A stretch of 64,000 nt of DNA from Tardibacter chloracetimidivorans (GCF_001890385.1 NZ_CP018221.1:2653501-2717500), one strand, 5' to 3'; shown: positions 16,843 through 25,975, numbered from the stretch's first letter. Notes: a model not told the origin generated them from the sequence alone. Program-made: numbers and translations.

Positions 16843-17784
16843 ATGTCCCTCGACGCCCAGGCCGCGAAACTTCTCGAAATGACGGCAAACAGCAATGCAC
16901 CCGCGCTGATCGCCGGGACCGTTGCCGAAAGCCGGGCCGGCTTCGCCGCCCTCACCGAGATGGTGGGCATCGAGGCGCCCGCACCCAGGTCCATCCGCGA
17001 AGTACAGATTCCCGGACCGGGCGGCGCGATCCGCACCCTAGTCATCACCCCCGACACCCCAACGACCGGACCCCGACCCATCCTGATCTACTACCACGGC
17101 GGCGGCTGGGTGATCGGCAGCCCCGAGACCTATCGAGCCGAAGCCTGCTATTACGCGGCAAAGGCCGACTGCATCGTGCTGGTGCCGGACTACCGGCTCG
17201 CCCCCGAGCACCCCTTTCCCGCCGCGCCGCTCGACTGCTACGCGGTGCTGGAGTGGGCGGCGGCCAATGCCGGCCAGATCGGTGCGGATGGCAGCCGCAT
17301 CGCGGTGGGCGGCGACAGCGCCGGCGGCAATCTCGCCGCGGTGGTGAGCCAGATGACCCGGGACCGCAAGGGACCGCCCATCGCCCTGCAACTGCTGATC
17401 TATCCCGCGACCCGAATGGGCGCGAACACGGCGTCCTATCGCGACTGCGGCGAGGGCTATTTCCTCACCGCAACCGCCATGACCTGGGTTTTCAATCAAT
17501 ATCTGCGCAAGCCCGAGGACTGGGACAACACCCTCGCCTCTCCGCTGCTCGCCAGCGATTTCGCGGGCCTGGCGCCGGCCCTGGTGATGACCGCGGGCTT
17601 CGATCCCCTGCGCGATGAAGGCGCCGAATACGCCGACAGGCTCACCGCCGCCGGCGTGCCGGTGGAATACATCTGCTACCGGAATCAGATCCACGGCTTT
17701 GTGTCGATGGCGGGGGCCATCGATGAGGGTCGCCAGTTTCTCGACCAGGCCGCCGCGGCGCTGCGCAAGGCGTTCCATGCCTGA
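16843..17784 (+). CDS. Alpha/beta hydrolase, HSL-type esterase
   Basis: A 313-residue protein with ATG 16843 and GGAG seven bases upstream. It has the hormone-sensitive-lipase oxyanion motif YYHGGGWVIGS near residue 85 and nucleophile Ser in GGDSAGGNLA near 158. The acid is probably in MTAGFDPLRDEG and the catalytic His in YRNQIHGFVSM. No signal peptide is visible, so it is likely a cytoplasmic carboxylesterase for short acyl or aryl esters; the substrate is unknown. It is the only intact non-transposition gene between IS6100 copies 2 and 3, which are direct repeats, so it is a candidate cargo gene. Confidence 0.85.
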   Translation: MSLDAQAAKLLEMTANSNAPALIAGTVAESRAGFAALTEMVGIEAPAPRSIREVQIPGPGGAIRTLVITPDTPTTGPRPILIYYHGGGWVIGSPETYRAEACYYAAKADCIVLVPDYRLAPEHPFPAAPLDCYAVLEWAAANAGQIGADGSRIAVGGDSAGGNLAAVVSQMTRDRKGPPIALQLLIYPATRMGANTASYRDCGEGYFLTATAMTWVFNQYLRKPEDWDNTLASPLLASDFAGLAPALVMTAGFDPLRDEGAEYADRLTAAGVPVEYICYRNQIHGFVSMAGAIDEGRQFLDQAAAALRKAFHA

Positions 17785-17796
17785 GCCCGACGGCGG

Positions 17797-18309
17797 CGAA
17801 ACGTTTACCATGCAACCCAGCTGATCAGATTCAATAACCCGGATCGCATCGAAAAGAACCAGGTTGCGATAAAAGGGGAGGGGGGTGAGGTCAGGGTGTC
17901 AAGTTTCCCCTCTTTGCCAAGTCAGGCTGATTGGGTATGTGGGCATATTTCCGAGAATCTCAAGCCCCCATACTCATGTGCGATTTTGTCCCGTACCAAC
18001 ATTAATCTCGATGCCGCCGAGGCTGCTTGCAAGGAATACGGCCTGCCATATCACAGACAGGGCTCATCGCTCTGGGACAGGGATGACATATCCGCATACA
18101 CGGCCATGATGACCTTTTGGATGTCTGGCGGGGCTGATATGTTGTCTCAAGCTCTGGGGCTCCTCGGATTCGACCGAAATACTGTCAATGGACTGCTTTC
18201 GCGGCTTCAAGCTACACAGCTTGCATTCCGGCGTGGCCACGTGCCAGACGTACCAGGCGTTTCAAGCGAGGAGGGGCGTGTGCTGGAGGAAATGTCGAGA
18301 GCTTTCGGC
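17797..18309 (+). pseudogene. UvrD/Rep-type helicase fragment, truncated at both ends
   Basis: An in-frame reading through about 17797-18309 gives QLIRFNNPDRIEKNQ, then GGEVRVSSFPSLPSQADWV, CAILSRTNINLDAAEAA and YGLPYHRQGSSLWDRDDI. These resemble the 2B/C-terminal region of superfamily 1A helicases, where NYRS, an insertion and AILxRxN occur in this order. The frame then runs into IS6100 copy 3 (18310). There is no N-terminal Walker A and no convincing start. Visibly lower GC than its neighbours suggests a different origin. Confidence 0.5.
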
Positions 18310-19189
18310 GGCTCTGTTGCAAAAATCGTGAAGCTTGAGCATGCTTGGCGGAGATTGAACGGATGGAGCGATGACGGATTTCAAGTGGCGCCATTTCCAG
18401 GGTGATGTGATCCTGTGGGCGGTGCGCTGGTATTGTCGCTATCCGATCAGCTATCGCGACCTTGAGGAAATGCTGGCGGAACGCGGCATTTCGGTCGACC
18501 ATACGACGATCTATCGCTGGGTCCAGCGCTACGCCCCGGAGATGGAGAAGCGGCTGCGCTGGTTCTGGCGGCGTGGCTTTGATCCGAGCTGGCGCCTGGA
18601 TGAAACCTACGTCAAGGTGCGGGGCAAGTGGACCTACCTGTACCGGGCAGTCGACAAGCGGGGCGACACGATCGATTTCTACCTGTCGCCGACCCGCAGC
18701 GCCAAGGCAGCGAAGCGGTTCCTGGGCAAGGCCCTGCGAGGCCTGAAGCACTGGGAAAAGCCGGCCACGCTCAATACTGACAAAGCGCCGAGCTATGGTG
18801 CAGCGATCACCGAATTGAAGCGCGAAGGAAAGCTGGACCAGGAGACGGCCCACCGGCAGGTGAAGTATCTCAATAACGTGATCGAGGCCGATCACGGAAA
18901 GCTCAAGATGCTGATCAAGCCGGTGCGCGGTTTCAAATCGATCCCCACGGCCTATGCCACGATCAAGGGATTCGAAGTCATGCGAGCCCTGCGCAAAGGA
19001 CAGGCTCGTCCCTGGTGCCTGCAGCCCGGCATCAGGGGAGAGGTGCGCCTTGTGGAGAGAGCTTTCGGCATTGGGCCCTCGGCACTGACGGAGGCCATGG
19101 ACATGCTCAACCACCATTTCGCAGCAGCCGCCTGATCGGCGCAGAGCGACAGCCTACCTGTGACTGCCGCCAATCTTTGCAACAGAGCC
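18310..19189 (+). mobile_element. IS6100 copy 3 (complete, 880 bp, slightly diverged)
   Basis: Inverted repeats lie at 18310-18323 and 19176-19189; flanks CTTTCGGC and AGCGTCCG differ. It carries several substitutions relative to copies 1 and 2, so it probably entered from a different lineage or is older. It joins a helicase fragment to the glc operon. Confidence 0.95.
18371..19135 (+). CDS. tnpA: IS6100 transposase (variant)
   Basis: 254 residues from MTDFKWRHF. Differences from the other copies include WVQRYAPEM for WVQCYAPEM, KLDQETAH for KLDRETAH, GKLKMLIK for GKLKILIK and EAMDMLNHH for EAMGMLNHH. The catalytic motifs are unchanged, so it should be active. Confidence 0.94.
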   Translation: MTDFKWRHFQGDVILWAVRWYCRYPISYRDLEEMLAERGISVDHTTIYRWVQRYAPEMEKRLRWFWRRGFDPSWRLDETYVKVRGKWTYLYRAVDKRGDTIDFYLSPTRSAKAAKRFLGKALRGLKHWEKPATLNTDKAPSYGAAITELKREGKLDQETAHRQVKYLNNVIEADHGKLKMLIKPVRGFKSIPTAYATIKGFEVMRALRKGQARPWCLQPGIRGEVRLVERAFGIGPSALTEAMDMLNHHFAAAA

Positions 19190-19211
19190 AGCGTCCGGAG
19201 AGGTGCGAACA

Positions 19212-20705
19212 ATGTCGATTGTCATGCCGCCGCCTGACGCCGGCGTCCTTGCCCGAAGGGCGGATATCGTGCGCGCGCTCCGGTCGATTGTTCCCGGCGA
19301 GGGTGTCATCGACGACGTGGACGCCTTGCGCCCCTATGAGTCAGATGGGCTGACGGCATACCGCCAGCCTCCGATGGTGGCCGTCCTTCCCGAAACGACC
19401 GAACAGGTCTCCAGGATATTGGCGTGGTGCCATGCCGAGGGCGTCAAGGTGGTGCCGCGCGGATCGGGTACTTCGCTATCGGGTGGGGCGCTGCCGCTGG
19501 CCGACGCCGTGCTTGTCGGAATGGCCAAGTTCAATCGCGTCCTCGACATTGATTATGATGATCGGCTGGCCGTCGTCCAGCCGGGCGTGACGAATCTCGC
19601 GGTCACCCAGGCGGTCGAGGACCGGGGGTTCTATTATGCGCCGGACCCGTCAAGCCAGATCGCCTGCTCGATCGGTGGAAACGTCGCGGAGAATTCCGGC
19701 GGCGTCCACTGTCTCAAATACGGACTGACGACGAACAATGTGCTCGGCGTCGAGATGGTGATGATGGACGGCGAGATCATCCGGCTTGGCGGCCGCCAGC
19801 TCGACCCGGCCGGTCTGGACCTGCTGGGCGTGGTGGTCGGCTCCGAGGGTATGCTGGGGATCGTGACCGAGGTTACGGTGCGTATCCTGCCCAAGCCCGA
19901 GGGCGCGCGCGCCCTGCTGATCGGATTTCCGAGCGTGGAGGGCGCAGGCAATTGCGTTGCCGACGTCATCGCGGCGGGGATCATACCGGCGGGCATGGAG
20001 ATGATGGATCGACCCGCGATCCATGCCGCCGAAGCGTTCGTCAATATCGGCTATCCGCTCGACGTCGAGGCGTTGCTCATCGTCGAGCTGGACGGCGTCG
20101 CCGCCGAATGCGACCACCTTATCCACAAGGTGGCCGACATTGCCCGCGCGAACGGGTCGACGACGTTACGCCTTTCGAGCGACGAGCAGGAACGCATGGG
20201 CTTCTGGGCGGGGCGCAAGGCGGCGTTTCCCGCGGTCGGACGGATCGCGCCCGACTTTTATTGCATGGACGGGACGATCCCCCGGCGGCGGCTGCCGGAA
20301 GTTCTTGAGAAAATACAGAAATTCTCCCGGCAATATGATCTCGAGGTCGCCAACGTGTTCCATGCGGGAGACGGCAATCTTCACCCGCTGATCCTCTATG
20401 ACGCCAACATCCCGGGGCAACTCGACCGTGCAGAGGCGTTCGGCAGCGACATATTGAAGCTGTGCGTCGAGGTCGGCGGCGTCCTTACCGGCGAACATGG
20501 CGTCGGCGTCGAAAAGCGCGACCTGATGCCCGTGATGTTCTCCGAGGCCGATCTCCAGCAGCAGCAGCGTCTGAAATGCGCGTTCGATCCCGAACTGCTG
20601 CTCAATCCGGGCAAGGTGTTTCCCACCCTGCATCGTTGCGCCGAACTGGGCCGGATGCATGTCCATCATGGCGCGGTGCCGTTTCCGGACATCCCGCGCT
20701 TCTGA
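19212..20705 (+). CDS. glcD: FAD-linked glycolate / 2-hydroxyacid oxidase subunit GlcD
   Basis: A 497-residue protein. ATG 19212 is chosen over an upstream GTG at 19203 because GGAGAGG at 19196-19202 is well spaced. The FAD-binding type 4 (PCMH) domain covers about residues 55-230, with VVPRGSGTSLSGGALP, PDPSSQIACSIGGNVAENSG and GSEGMLGIVTEVTVRILP. The C-terminal FAD-oxidase domain ends VGGVLTGEHGVGVEKRDLM and LLLNPGKVFP, typical of GlcD. It oxidises glycolate or another 2-hydroxyacid together with GlcE and GlcF. The start lies only 22 bp from IS6100 copy 3, so the native promoter has probably been replaced. Confidence 0.92.
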   Translation: MSIVMPPPDAGVLARRADIVRALRSIVPGEGVIDDVDALRPYESDGLTAYRQPPMVAVLPETTEQVSRILAWCHAEGVKVVPRGSGTSLSGGALPLADAVLVGMAKFNRVLDIDYDDRLAVVQPGVTNLAVTQAVEDRGFYYAPDPSSQIACSIGGNVAENSGGVHCLKYGLTTNNVLGVEMVMMDGEIIRLGGRQLDPAGLDLLGVVVGSEGMLGIVTEVTVRILPKPEGARALLIGFPSVEGAGNCVADVIAAGIIPAGMEMMDRPAIHAAEAFVNIGYPLDVEALLIVELDGVAAECDHLIHKVADIARANGSTTLRLSSDEQERMGFWAGRKAAFPAVGRIAPDFYCMDGTIPRRRLPEVLEKIQKFSRQYDLEVANVFHAGDGNLHPLILYDANIPGQLDRAEAFGSDILKLCVEVGGVLTGEHGVGVEKRDLMPVMFSEADLQQQQRLKCAFDPELLLNPGKVFPTLHRCAELGRMHVHHGAVPFPDIPRF

Positions 20706-21886
20706 TGGCGAGCGCCATTGCCCTTCGTCCGACCTGCGTCGAGGACCTCGTCGAGATCGTGCTGGAGGCGCGGCGCGACAGGCGAACGCTCGCGCCCGCC
20801 GGGGGCCGGAGCAAGGCCGATATCGGCGCGCATCGAGAGGACGCTGTTCCCATCGACATGACCGGCTTTGCAGGCGTGATCGACTATGACCCCGCAGAAC
20901 TGGTGCTGACCGTCGGCACGGGTACGCCGCTTGCGGAAATCGACGCGCTGGTCGCCGCCGAGCGGCAGATGCTCGCCTTCGATCCCTTCGATCACGGACC
21001 GATCTTCGGGCGGCCCGAGGGGCATGCGACGATCGGCGGCATCGTGGCTGCGGGCGTCGCCGGGTCGCAGCGCCTGTCTTGCGGATCGGCCCGGGATCAC
21101 CTGCTCGGGTTCCAGGCGGTCTCCGGCCGTGGAGAGGCGCTGCGCGCCGGTGCGCGCGTCGTGAAGAACGTCACGGGCTATGATCTGCCGAAGCTGGCTG
21201 CGGGGAGTTGGGGCCGGCTTTTTGCGATGGCCGAGGTGACGCTAAAGGTGCTGCCGCGTCCCTTGTGCCGGTCGACGCGCGTCATTGCGGGCCTGAACCC
21301 CGACCGGGCGGTGAGGGCGATGGCGGCGGCGCTGGGATCGCAGGCCGAGGTTGCAGCCGCAGCGCACATCCCGGCGCATCTGCGCGGCGGCACTGCGTTG
21401 ACGGGGCTGCGCATCCAGGGGTTCGGTCCGTCGGTCCAGGCGAGAGGGGCTCTGCTCGACCGGCTGTTGGCGGACCATGGCCGGGTGGAGGCGCTGGACG
21501 ACGCCGAGAGCGACAGCTTTTGGGAGAGCATGCGCACGGTCGAGCCGCTGGGTGGCGACGATCCGCTCTGGCGCGTGAACGTACCGCCCAGCAAAGGGAG
21601 CGCCGTTGTCGCCGCGCTTCGGCCATCGGGCGCGCGGTGGATGTTCGATTGGGCGGGCGGTCTCGTCTGGGTCGCTTTCGACGGTGATCCGGCGCTGGTA
21701 CGCACGGCGGCGGCCGATGCGGGCGGGCACGCCCTGCTGGTGCGTGGCCCCGCTTCGCTGCGGGCGGCCGTGCCGACCTTTCATCCGCCCGCGCCCGGTG
21801 TGGCGGCGCTTGAGGCGCGCGTCCGGCGCGCATTCGATCCGGACGGCATTTTCGAGACCGGGCGCTTCGGGGGATATCGGCCATGA
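20705..21886 (+). CDS. glcE: Glycolate oxidase subunit GlcE (FAD-binding)
   Basis: A 393-residue protein whose ATG overlaps the glcD stop (TGATG). The FAD-binding type 4 domain begins LRPTCVEDLVEIVLEAR, with LAPAGGRSKADIG and FGRPEGHATIGGIVAAG. The short C-terminus is typical of GlcE compared with GlcD, and VVKNVTGYDLPKLAAGSWG is a strong GlcE signature. It forms the membrane-associated oxidase complex with GlcD and GlcF. Confidence 0.9.
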   Translation: MASAIALRPTCVEDLVEIVLEARRDRRTLAPAGGRSKADIGAHREDAVPIDMTGFAGVIDYDPAELVLTVGTGTPLAEIDALVAAERQMLAFDPFDHGPIFGRPEGHATIGGIVAAGVAGSQRLSCGSARDHLLGFQAVSGRGEALRAGARVVKNVTGYDLPKLAAGSWGRLFAMAEVTLKVLPRPLCRSTRVIAGLNPDRAVRAMAAALGSQAEVAAAAHIPAHLRGGTALTGLRIQGFGPSVQARGALLDRLLADHGRVEALDDAESDSFWESMRTVEPLGGDDPLWRVNVPPSKGSAVVAALRPSGARWMFDWAGGLVWVAFDGDPALVRTAAADAGGHALLVRGPASLRAAVPTFHPPAPGVAALEARVRRAFDPDGIFETGRFGGYRP

Positions 21887-23211
21887 AGACTGAATTCACC
21901 CAGGCGGCGCTTGCCGATCCAGCGGTAGCCAGTTCGGAAGCGGTGATCCGCAAATGCGTGCATTGCGGCTTTTGCACCGCGACCTGCCCGACCTATGTCC
22001 TTCTCGGCGACGAACTCGATAGCCCGCGCGGCCGCATTTACCTGATCAAGGACATGCTGGAGAAGGAGCGCGCGCCGACCGCCGAGGTCGTCAAGCACAT
22101 CGATCGGTGCCTTTCGTGCCTCTCATGCATGACGACCTGCCCTTCCGGCGTGAACTACATGCATCTCGTCGATCATGCGCGCGCCTATATCCACGAACGC
22201 TATCGTCGGCCGTTGCGCGAGCGACTGATACGGGCGCTGCTCGCATGGGTCTTGCCTCATCCCAGGCGGTTTCGCGCCGCGCTGTCGCTCGCACGCCTGG
22301 CGCGGCCCGGCGCGCCTTTGCTCTGGCGGATCAAGGCGCTTCGCCCTTTCGCCGCTATGCTCACGCTGGCGCCGGCCCGCGTGCCGTCGCAGGCCGCCAT
22401 CGCCGATGCGCCGGTCCCCGGATCAAAAGGGCGCGTCGCCTTGCTGCAGGGGTGCGCCGAGCCGGTCCTTCGTCCCGAGTATCGGCAGGCGGCGGTTCGG
22501 CTGCTCAATCGCGCGGGCTATGACGTGCTGTTCGCCCCGGGGGAGGTTTGCTGCGGCGCGCTGGTCCACCACATGGGCCGCGAAGGCGAAGGCCGCGACA
22601 ATGCGCGGCGCAATGTCGACGCCTGGCAGCGCCTGATCGACGAGGGCGGGCTGGACGCGATTTTGGTGACCGCGTCGGGCTGCGGCAGCATGATCAAGGA
22701 GTATGGCTTCATGCTGCGCAACGATCCCCTCCATGCCGAAAAGGCGGCGCGGCTTTCGGCAATGACGAAGGACATCAGCGAATTCCTGAACGACATCGAT
22801 CTTCCAGTGGGCGACGGGCGCGGGCTCACCGTCGCCTATCATGCCGCCTGTTCACTGCAGCATGGACAGAAGGTGGTGGACGCGCCCGCGCGTCTCCTCG
22901 TTCGCGCCGGCTACAATGTCCGCAAACCGGCCGAAGCGCATCTATGCTGCGGATCGGCGGGCACCTATAACATCCTGCAGCCCGAAATCGCGGGCCAGCT
23001 TGGCGACCGGAAAGTCGCCAATATCGAGCGGCTTTCGGCCGACGTCATCGCAACCGGCAACATCGGCTGTGCGTCCCAGATCGGCGCGCGTACCGAACTG
23101 ACCGTGGTTCATGTCGTCGAACTGATCGACTGGGCGACCGGCGGTCCCGCTCCGGCAGCTTTTGCATCACGCACCAATAATGGGAGAATCTCGTGCGCCG
23201 TATCACCCTAG
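21883..23211 (+). CDS. glcF: Glycolate oxidase iron-sulfur subunit GlcF
   Basis: A 442-residue protein overlapping glcE by 4 bp (ATGA). Two 4Fe-4S motifs lie near residues 26-35 (CVHCGFCTATCPTY) and 76-90 (CLSCLSCMTTCPSG). Two CCG-type domains follow (VCCGALVHHMGREGE, GCGSM; LCCGSAGTYN). GlcF passes electrons from GlcDE to the respiratory chain. The C-terminal codons overlap the start of the next gene. Confidence 0.93.
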   Translation: MKTEFTQAALADPAVASSEAVIRKCVHCGFCTATCPTYVLLGDELDSPRGRIYLIKDMLEKERAPTAEVVKHIDRCLSCLSCMTTCPSGVNYMHLVDHARAYIHERYRRPLRERLIRALLAWVLPHPRRFRAALSLARLARPGAPLLWRIKALRPFAAMLTLAPARVPSQAAIADAPVPGSKGRVALLQGCAEPVLRPEYRQAAVRLLNRAGYDVLFAPGEVCCGALVHHMGREGEGRDNARRNVDAWQRLIDEGGLDAILVTASGCGSMIKEYGFMLRNDPLHAEKAARLSAMTKDISEFLNDIDLPVGDGRGLTVAYHAACSLQHGQKVVDAPARLLVRAGYNVRKPAEAHLCCGSAGTYNILQPEIAGQLGDRKVANIERLSADVIATGNIGCASQIGARTELTVVHVVELIDWATGGPAPAAFASRTNNGRISCAVSP

Positions 23212-23621
23212 ACCAGGCAAACCAGATCATCGTCGCCGCCTTCGCGAAAGGCGCGGAACTGAACCTCAAGCCGCTAAGCGTCGCCGTCCTCGACGCCGGT
23301 GGGCACCTGCTTGCCTTTCAGCGCCAGGACGGCGCGTCGACATTGCGTGCGGCCATCGCGACCGGCAAGGCGGCGGGTGCGCTCGCTCTGGGCATCTCCA
23401 GCCGCAGGATCGGGGAGATGGCGGCGGAAAGGCCCAGCTTCATCGCTTCGCTTGGACCGATTTCGCCACACGGCATCGTGCCGGCAGCGGGTGGCGTGAT
23501 CGTGGCCGGTGACGACGGCGCCCCGATCGGCGCAGTGGGCATCACCGGCGACACATCTGACAATGATGAACTTTGCGCGCTTGCGGGCATCGCCGCGGCG
23601 GGCTTGACGCCGCAGAACTGA
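23193..23621 (+). CDS. glcG: GlcG/HbpS family protein
   Basis: A 142-residue protein with GTG start at 23193, overlapping glcF by 19 bp. SVAVLDAGGHLLAFQRQDGA, AAIATGKAAGALALG and PISPHGIVPAAGGV match the GlcG/HbpS (DUF336) family. The family binds haem or small ligands and often accompanies glycolate or diol oxidation genes; its precise role in glc operons is not established. No signal peptide is visible. Confidence 0.85.
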   Translation: MRRITLDQANQIIVAAFAKGAELNLKPLSVAVLDAGGHLLAFQRQDGASTLRAAIATGKAAGALALGISSRRIGEMAAERPSFIASLGPISPHGIVPAAGGVIVAGDDGAPIGAVGITGDTSDNDELCALAGIAAAGLTPQN

Positions 23622-23702
23622 ACGGCGGGTCCGATACGCCGGCGTCGGCGATTTCGAGCTGGTTGTGGATTTGAGGCTGCCGTGTGGTCGATGCCTCAAC
23701 AA

Positions 23703-24326
23703 CTAGCTTGGCACTGCCGAAGAGCTGCCGCGAGGCTTGTCGATCGTGAAAATTGGCAAGGCGTGGTGGACCACCCAGCCGATAGCGATCGCGTACAGCA
23801 CCGTGCCGAAACCGACCGTCCCACCCAGCATCCAGCCGACGCCGAGCGCCGCCAGTTCTATCGCCGTGCGCACGACCTTGATCGGTAGCTCCAGGCGTTG
23901 GCAAAAGCCGGTCATCAAACCGTCGCGGGGGCCTGGACCCAGTCCTGCGCCGATATAAGCAGCGCCCGCTATGCCGTTGAGGATGACGCCGAAGCCGAGC
24001 AACGCGATTCGCGCGACATAGGCTTCGGGCGTTGGAAGCAACACCAACGCTATGTCGGTAACCGTCCCGATCACCAGGATGTTGAGCACCGTGCCTAGTC
24101 CCGGCTTCTGTCGCAACGGCCACCAGAGCACAAGAACAGCGAGCCCGACGAGGTTGACCGTCTGTCCGAAGCTGAGACCGATCCGTGGAGAAAGCCCCTG
24201 GTGCAGTACGTTCCATGGGTCGAGGCCCAAATCGGCGCGAACCATCATGGCCATCGAAATGCCGTACAGGCACAACCCTGCAAGAAGTTGGACGATGCGA
24301 GCGGGAAAGCGATCGTGGCCGAACAT
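23703..24326 (-). CDS. YczE/YitT-type integral membrane protein
   Basis: A 207-residue protein with about five to six transmembrane segments, e.g. IVQLLAGLCLYGISMAMMV, VNLVGLAVLVLWW, ILVIGTVTDIALVLL and IALLGFGVILNGIAGAAYI. DLGLDPWNVLHQGLS and GPGPRDGLM are characteristic of the YczE family. I chose ATG 24326 over the GTG at 24368, because the latter lies inside the shared operator. In many bacteria yczE is divergent from a MocR regulator, as here; it probably transports or senses a small amine or vitamin B6-related ligand, which is unproven. Confidence 0.8.
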   Translation of the reverse strand: MFGHDRFPARIVQLLAGLCLYGISMAMMVRADLGLDPWNVLHQGLSPRIGLSFGQTVNLVGLAVLVLWWPLRQKPGLGTVLNILVIGTVTDIALVLLPTPEAYVARIALLGFGVILNGIAGAAYIGAGLGPGPRDGLMTGFCQRLELPIKVVRTAIELAALGVGWMLGGTVGFGTVLYAIAIGWVVHHALPIFTIDKPRGSSSAVPS

Positions 24327-24342
24327 GGACTCCAGATGAGCC

Positions 24343-24371
24343 AAAGTGGCCCTATATGAAATATCCACTTT
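24343..24371. promoter_or_regulatory. Inverted repeat operator between yczE and the MocR gene
   Basis: AAAGTGG (24343-24349) and CCACTTT (24365-24371) form perfect 7-bp arms 15 bp apart in the 63-bp divergent promoter region, a likely MocR binding site. Confidence 0.5.
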
Positions 24372-24389
24372 CGTGATATTGGCCTTCCC

Positions 24390-25850
24390 ATGTTTCCTGC
24401 GTCTCTCAAAGCCGGCTCCCTTTCACGTCTCCTCGGGCATTGGCGAGGAGACGGCAAAAGCGAGGCGGCCTACCGCCTTCTGGCTCGAGCGCTGCAACTG
24501 CTGATCATGGACGGCCGCGTGGGATTGGGCGTGCGTCTGCCGGGCGAGCGCGAACTCGCACAAGCGCTTGGCGTAAGTCGGACTACTTTGACGGCCGCTT
24601 ACGGGCAGTTGCGGGAAAATGGCTATCTCCTGAGCCGACGGGGATCGGGGAGCGTCACGCATCTCCCTGGAGGTCGCGATTCCGCCGTGGAGGCGGATGA
24701 TGGGAAAGAGGGAGACCCGCTCATCGATTGGACTGCCGCTGCCCTTCCTGCGCCGGCGGGTCTTTGGGAAGCTTATGAAGAGGCCCTGCGCCGCCTTCCC
24801 GCCTGGCTCTCGGGTATCGGCTACGAGGCAATGGGTCTGACCTGCCTGCGGGAGGCAATCGCACGCGACTATGCAAGACGCGGTTGCCCGACCCGCCCGG
24901 AGCAGATCATCGTGACGAGCGGCGCGCAAAATGGCCTCACGCTCGTCTTGCGTGCGCTGACGGGGCCGGGCGACCGCGTCGCGGTCGATCACCCGACCTA
25001 TCACAATGCCCTGGGCGCGATCGTGCGCAACAGTTGCCAGCCGGTGCCAATCAGTCTTCCCGAGGCGGGTTGGGATCTTGACGCAATGGACGCAGCTTTC
25101 CGTCAGGCCGGGCCGCGCTTTGCCTATCTCTTGCCGGACTTTCATAACCCCACAGGGCGGCTGATGGACGAACCGACGCGGCGAGAGTTGGTGACGCTCG
25201 CTGCTCGCACGCGGACACCGCTGCTGATCGACGAGACCATGGTCGAAACGGGATTGGCAGCTACCGCGCCCGCGCCGGTCGCGGCGCACGATCCCGACGG
25301 CCACATGATCATCAGCCTTGGCTCGGCCAGCAAGCGTTACTGGGGCGGTCTGCGCATCGGATGGATTCGCGCGAGCGAACAGCGCATTGCCGAATTTGGT
25401 CGTCTGCGTGCAATCCTGGACATGGCGACGCCGGTGCTGGAGCAACTGGCCGTCACGGTGATGCTGGAAAGGGATCGGCGGACGGACGAACGACGCGCCC
25501 TCATGCGGGCGCGTTGCGACAGGTTGATCGCACTGCTTGCCGACGCATTGCCGCATTGGCGCGCGCCCGTACCCGAGGGCGGGCTCGCGCTTTGGGCGGA
25601 GCTTCCGCGCCCGGACGCTTCTGCGCTCGCGGCAATGGCCCAAAGCCTGGGCCTGCGTATCGCGCCAGGACCGCGCTTCGCGATCGATGGTGCGTTCGAG
25701 CGCTTCGTGCGCTTGCCTTTCACCCTGTCCGAGCCTGATCTGCAGCGCGCGGTTGAGCGGCTTGCGCAAGCCGACCGGAGCTTGCATCGCCGCGCGGCGC
25801 ATGGCCTCGACAGCCCGGTTTGGACCGTCGAGGCCGATCGCGTAATCTAG
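24390..25850 (+). CDS. MocR-type PLP-dependent transcriptional regulator (GntR HTH plus aminotransferase fold)
   Basis: A 486-residue protein. The N-terminal GntR winged helix covers about residues 25-95 (RLPGERELAQALGVSRTTLTA, YLLSRRGSGSV). A class I/II aminotransferase domain follows, with VTSGAQNGLTLVLRALTGPG, DHPTYHNALGAI, YLLPDFHNPTGRLM and the PLP-lysine region SLGSASKRYWGGLRIGW. MocR proteins sense PLP or amino-acid adducts. Its divergence from yczE and the inverted repeat between them suggest it controls yczE (YczR-YczE pair). Confidence 0.88.
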   Translation: MFPASLKAGSLSRLLGHWRGDGKSEAAYRLLARALQLLIMDGRVGLGVRLPGERELAQALGVSRTTLTAAYGQLRENGYLLSRRGSGSVTHLPGGRDSAVEADDGKEGDPLIDWTAAALPAPAGLWEAYEEALRRLPAWLSGIGYEAMGLTCLREAIARDYARRGCPTRPEQIIVTSGAQNGLTLVLRALTGPGDRVAVDHPTYHNALGAIVRNSCQPVPISLPEAGWDLDAMDAAFRQAGPRFAYLLPDFHNPTGRLMDEPTRRELVTLAARTRTPLLIDETMVETGLAATAPAPVAAHDPDGHMIISLGSASKRYWGGLRIGWIRASEQRIAEFGRLRAILDMATPVLEQLAVTVMLERDRRTDERRALMRARCDRLIALLADALPHWRAPVPEGGLALWAELPRPDASALAAMAQSLGLRIAPGPRFAIDGAFERFVRLPFTLSEPDLQRAVERLAQADRSLHRRAAHGLDSPVWTVEADRVI

Positions 25851-25975
25851 GGTCACGACCCATTAAGCGCATGAGCGGTGGCGACACCGGTCGTTAAACC
25901 GCCCGGCTCCCGATGTCCCAAGCTGCCGTTGCCGGTGCATCGGATGTCCTGTCGCACGTGACAGCGGCTGATGCG

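Noticed and set aside
24423..25856. Minus-strand frame of 477 codons
   Set aside because: Antisense to the MocR regulator, which has clear HTH and PLP motifs.
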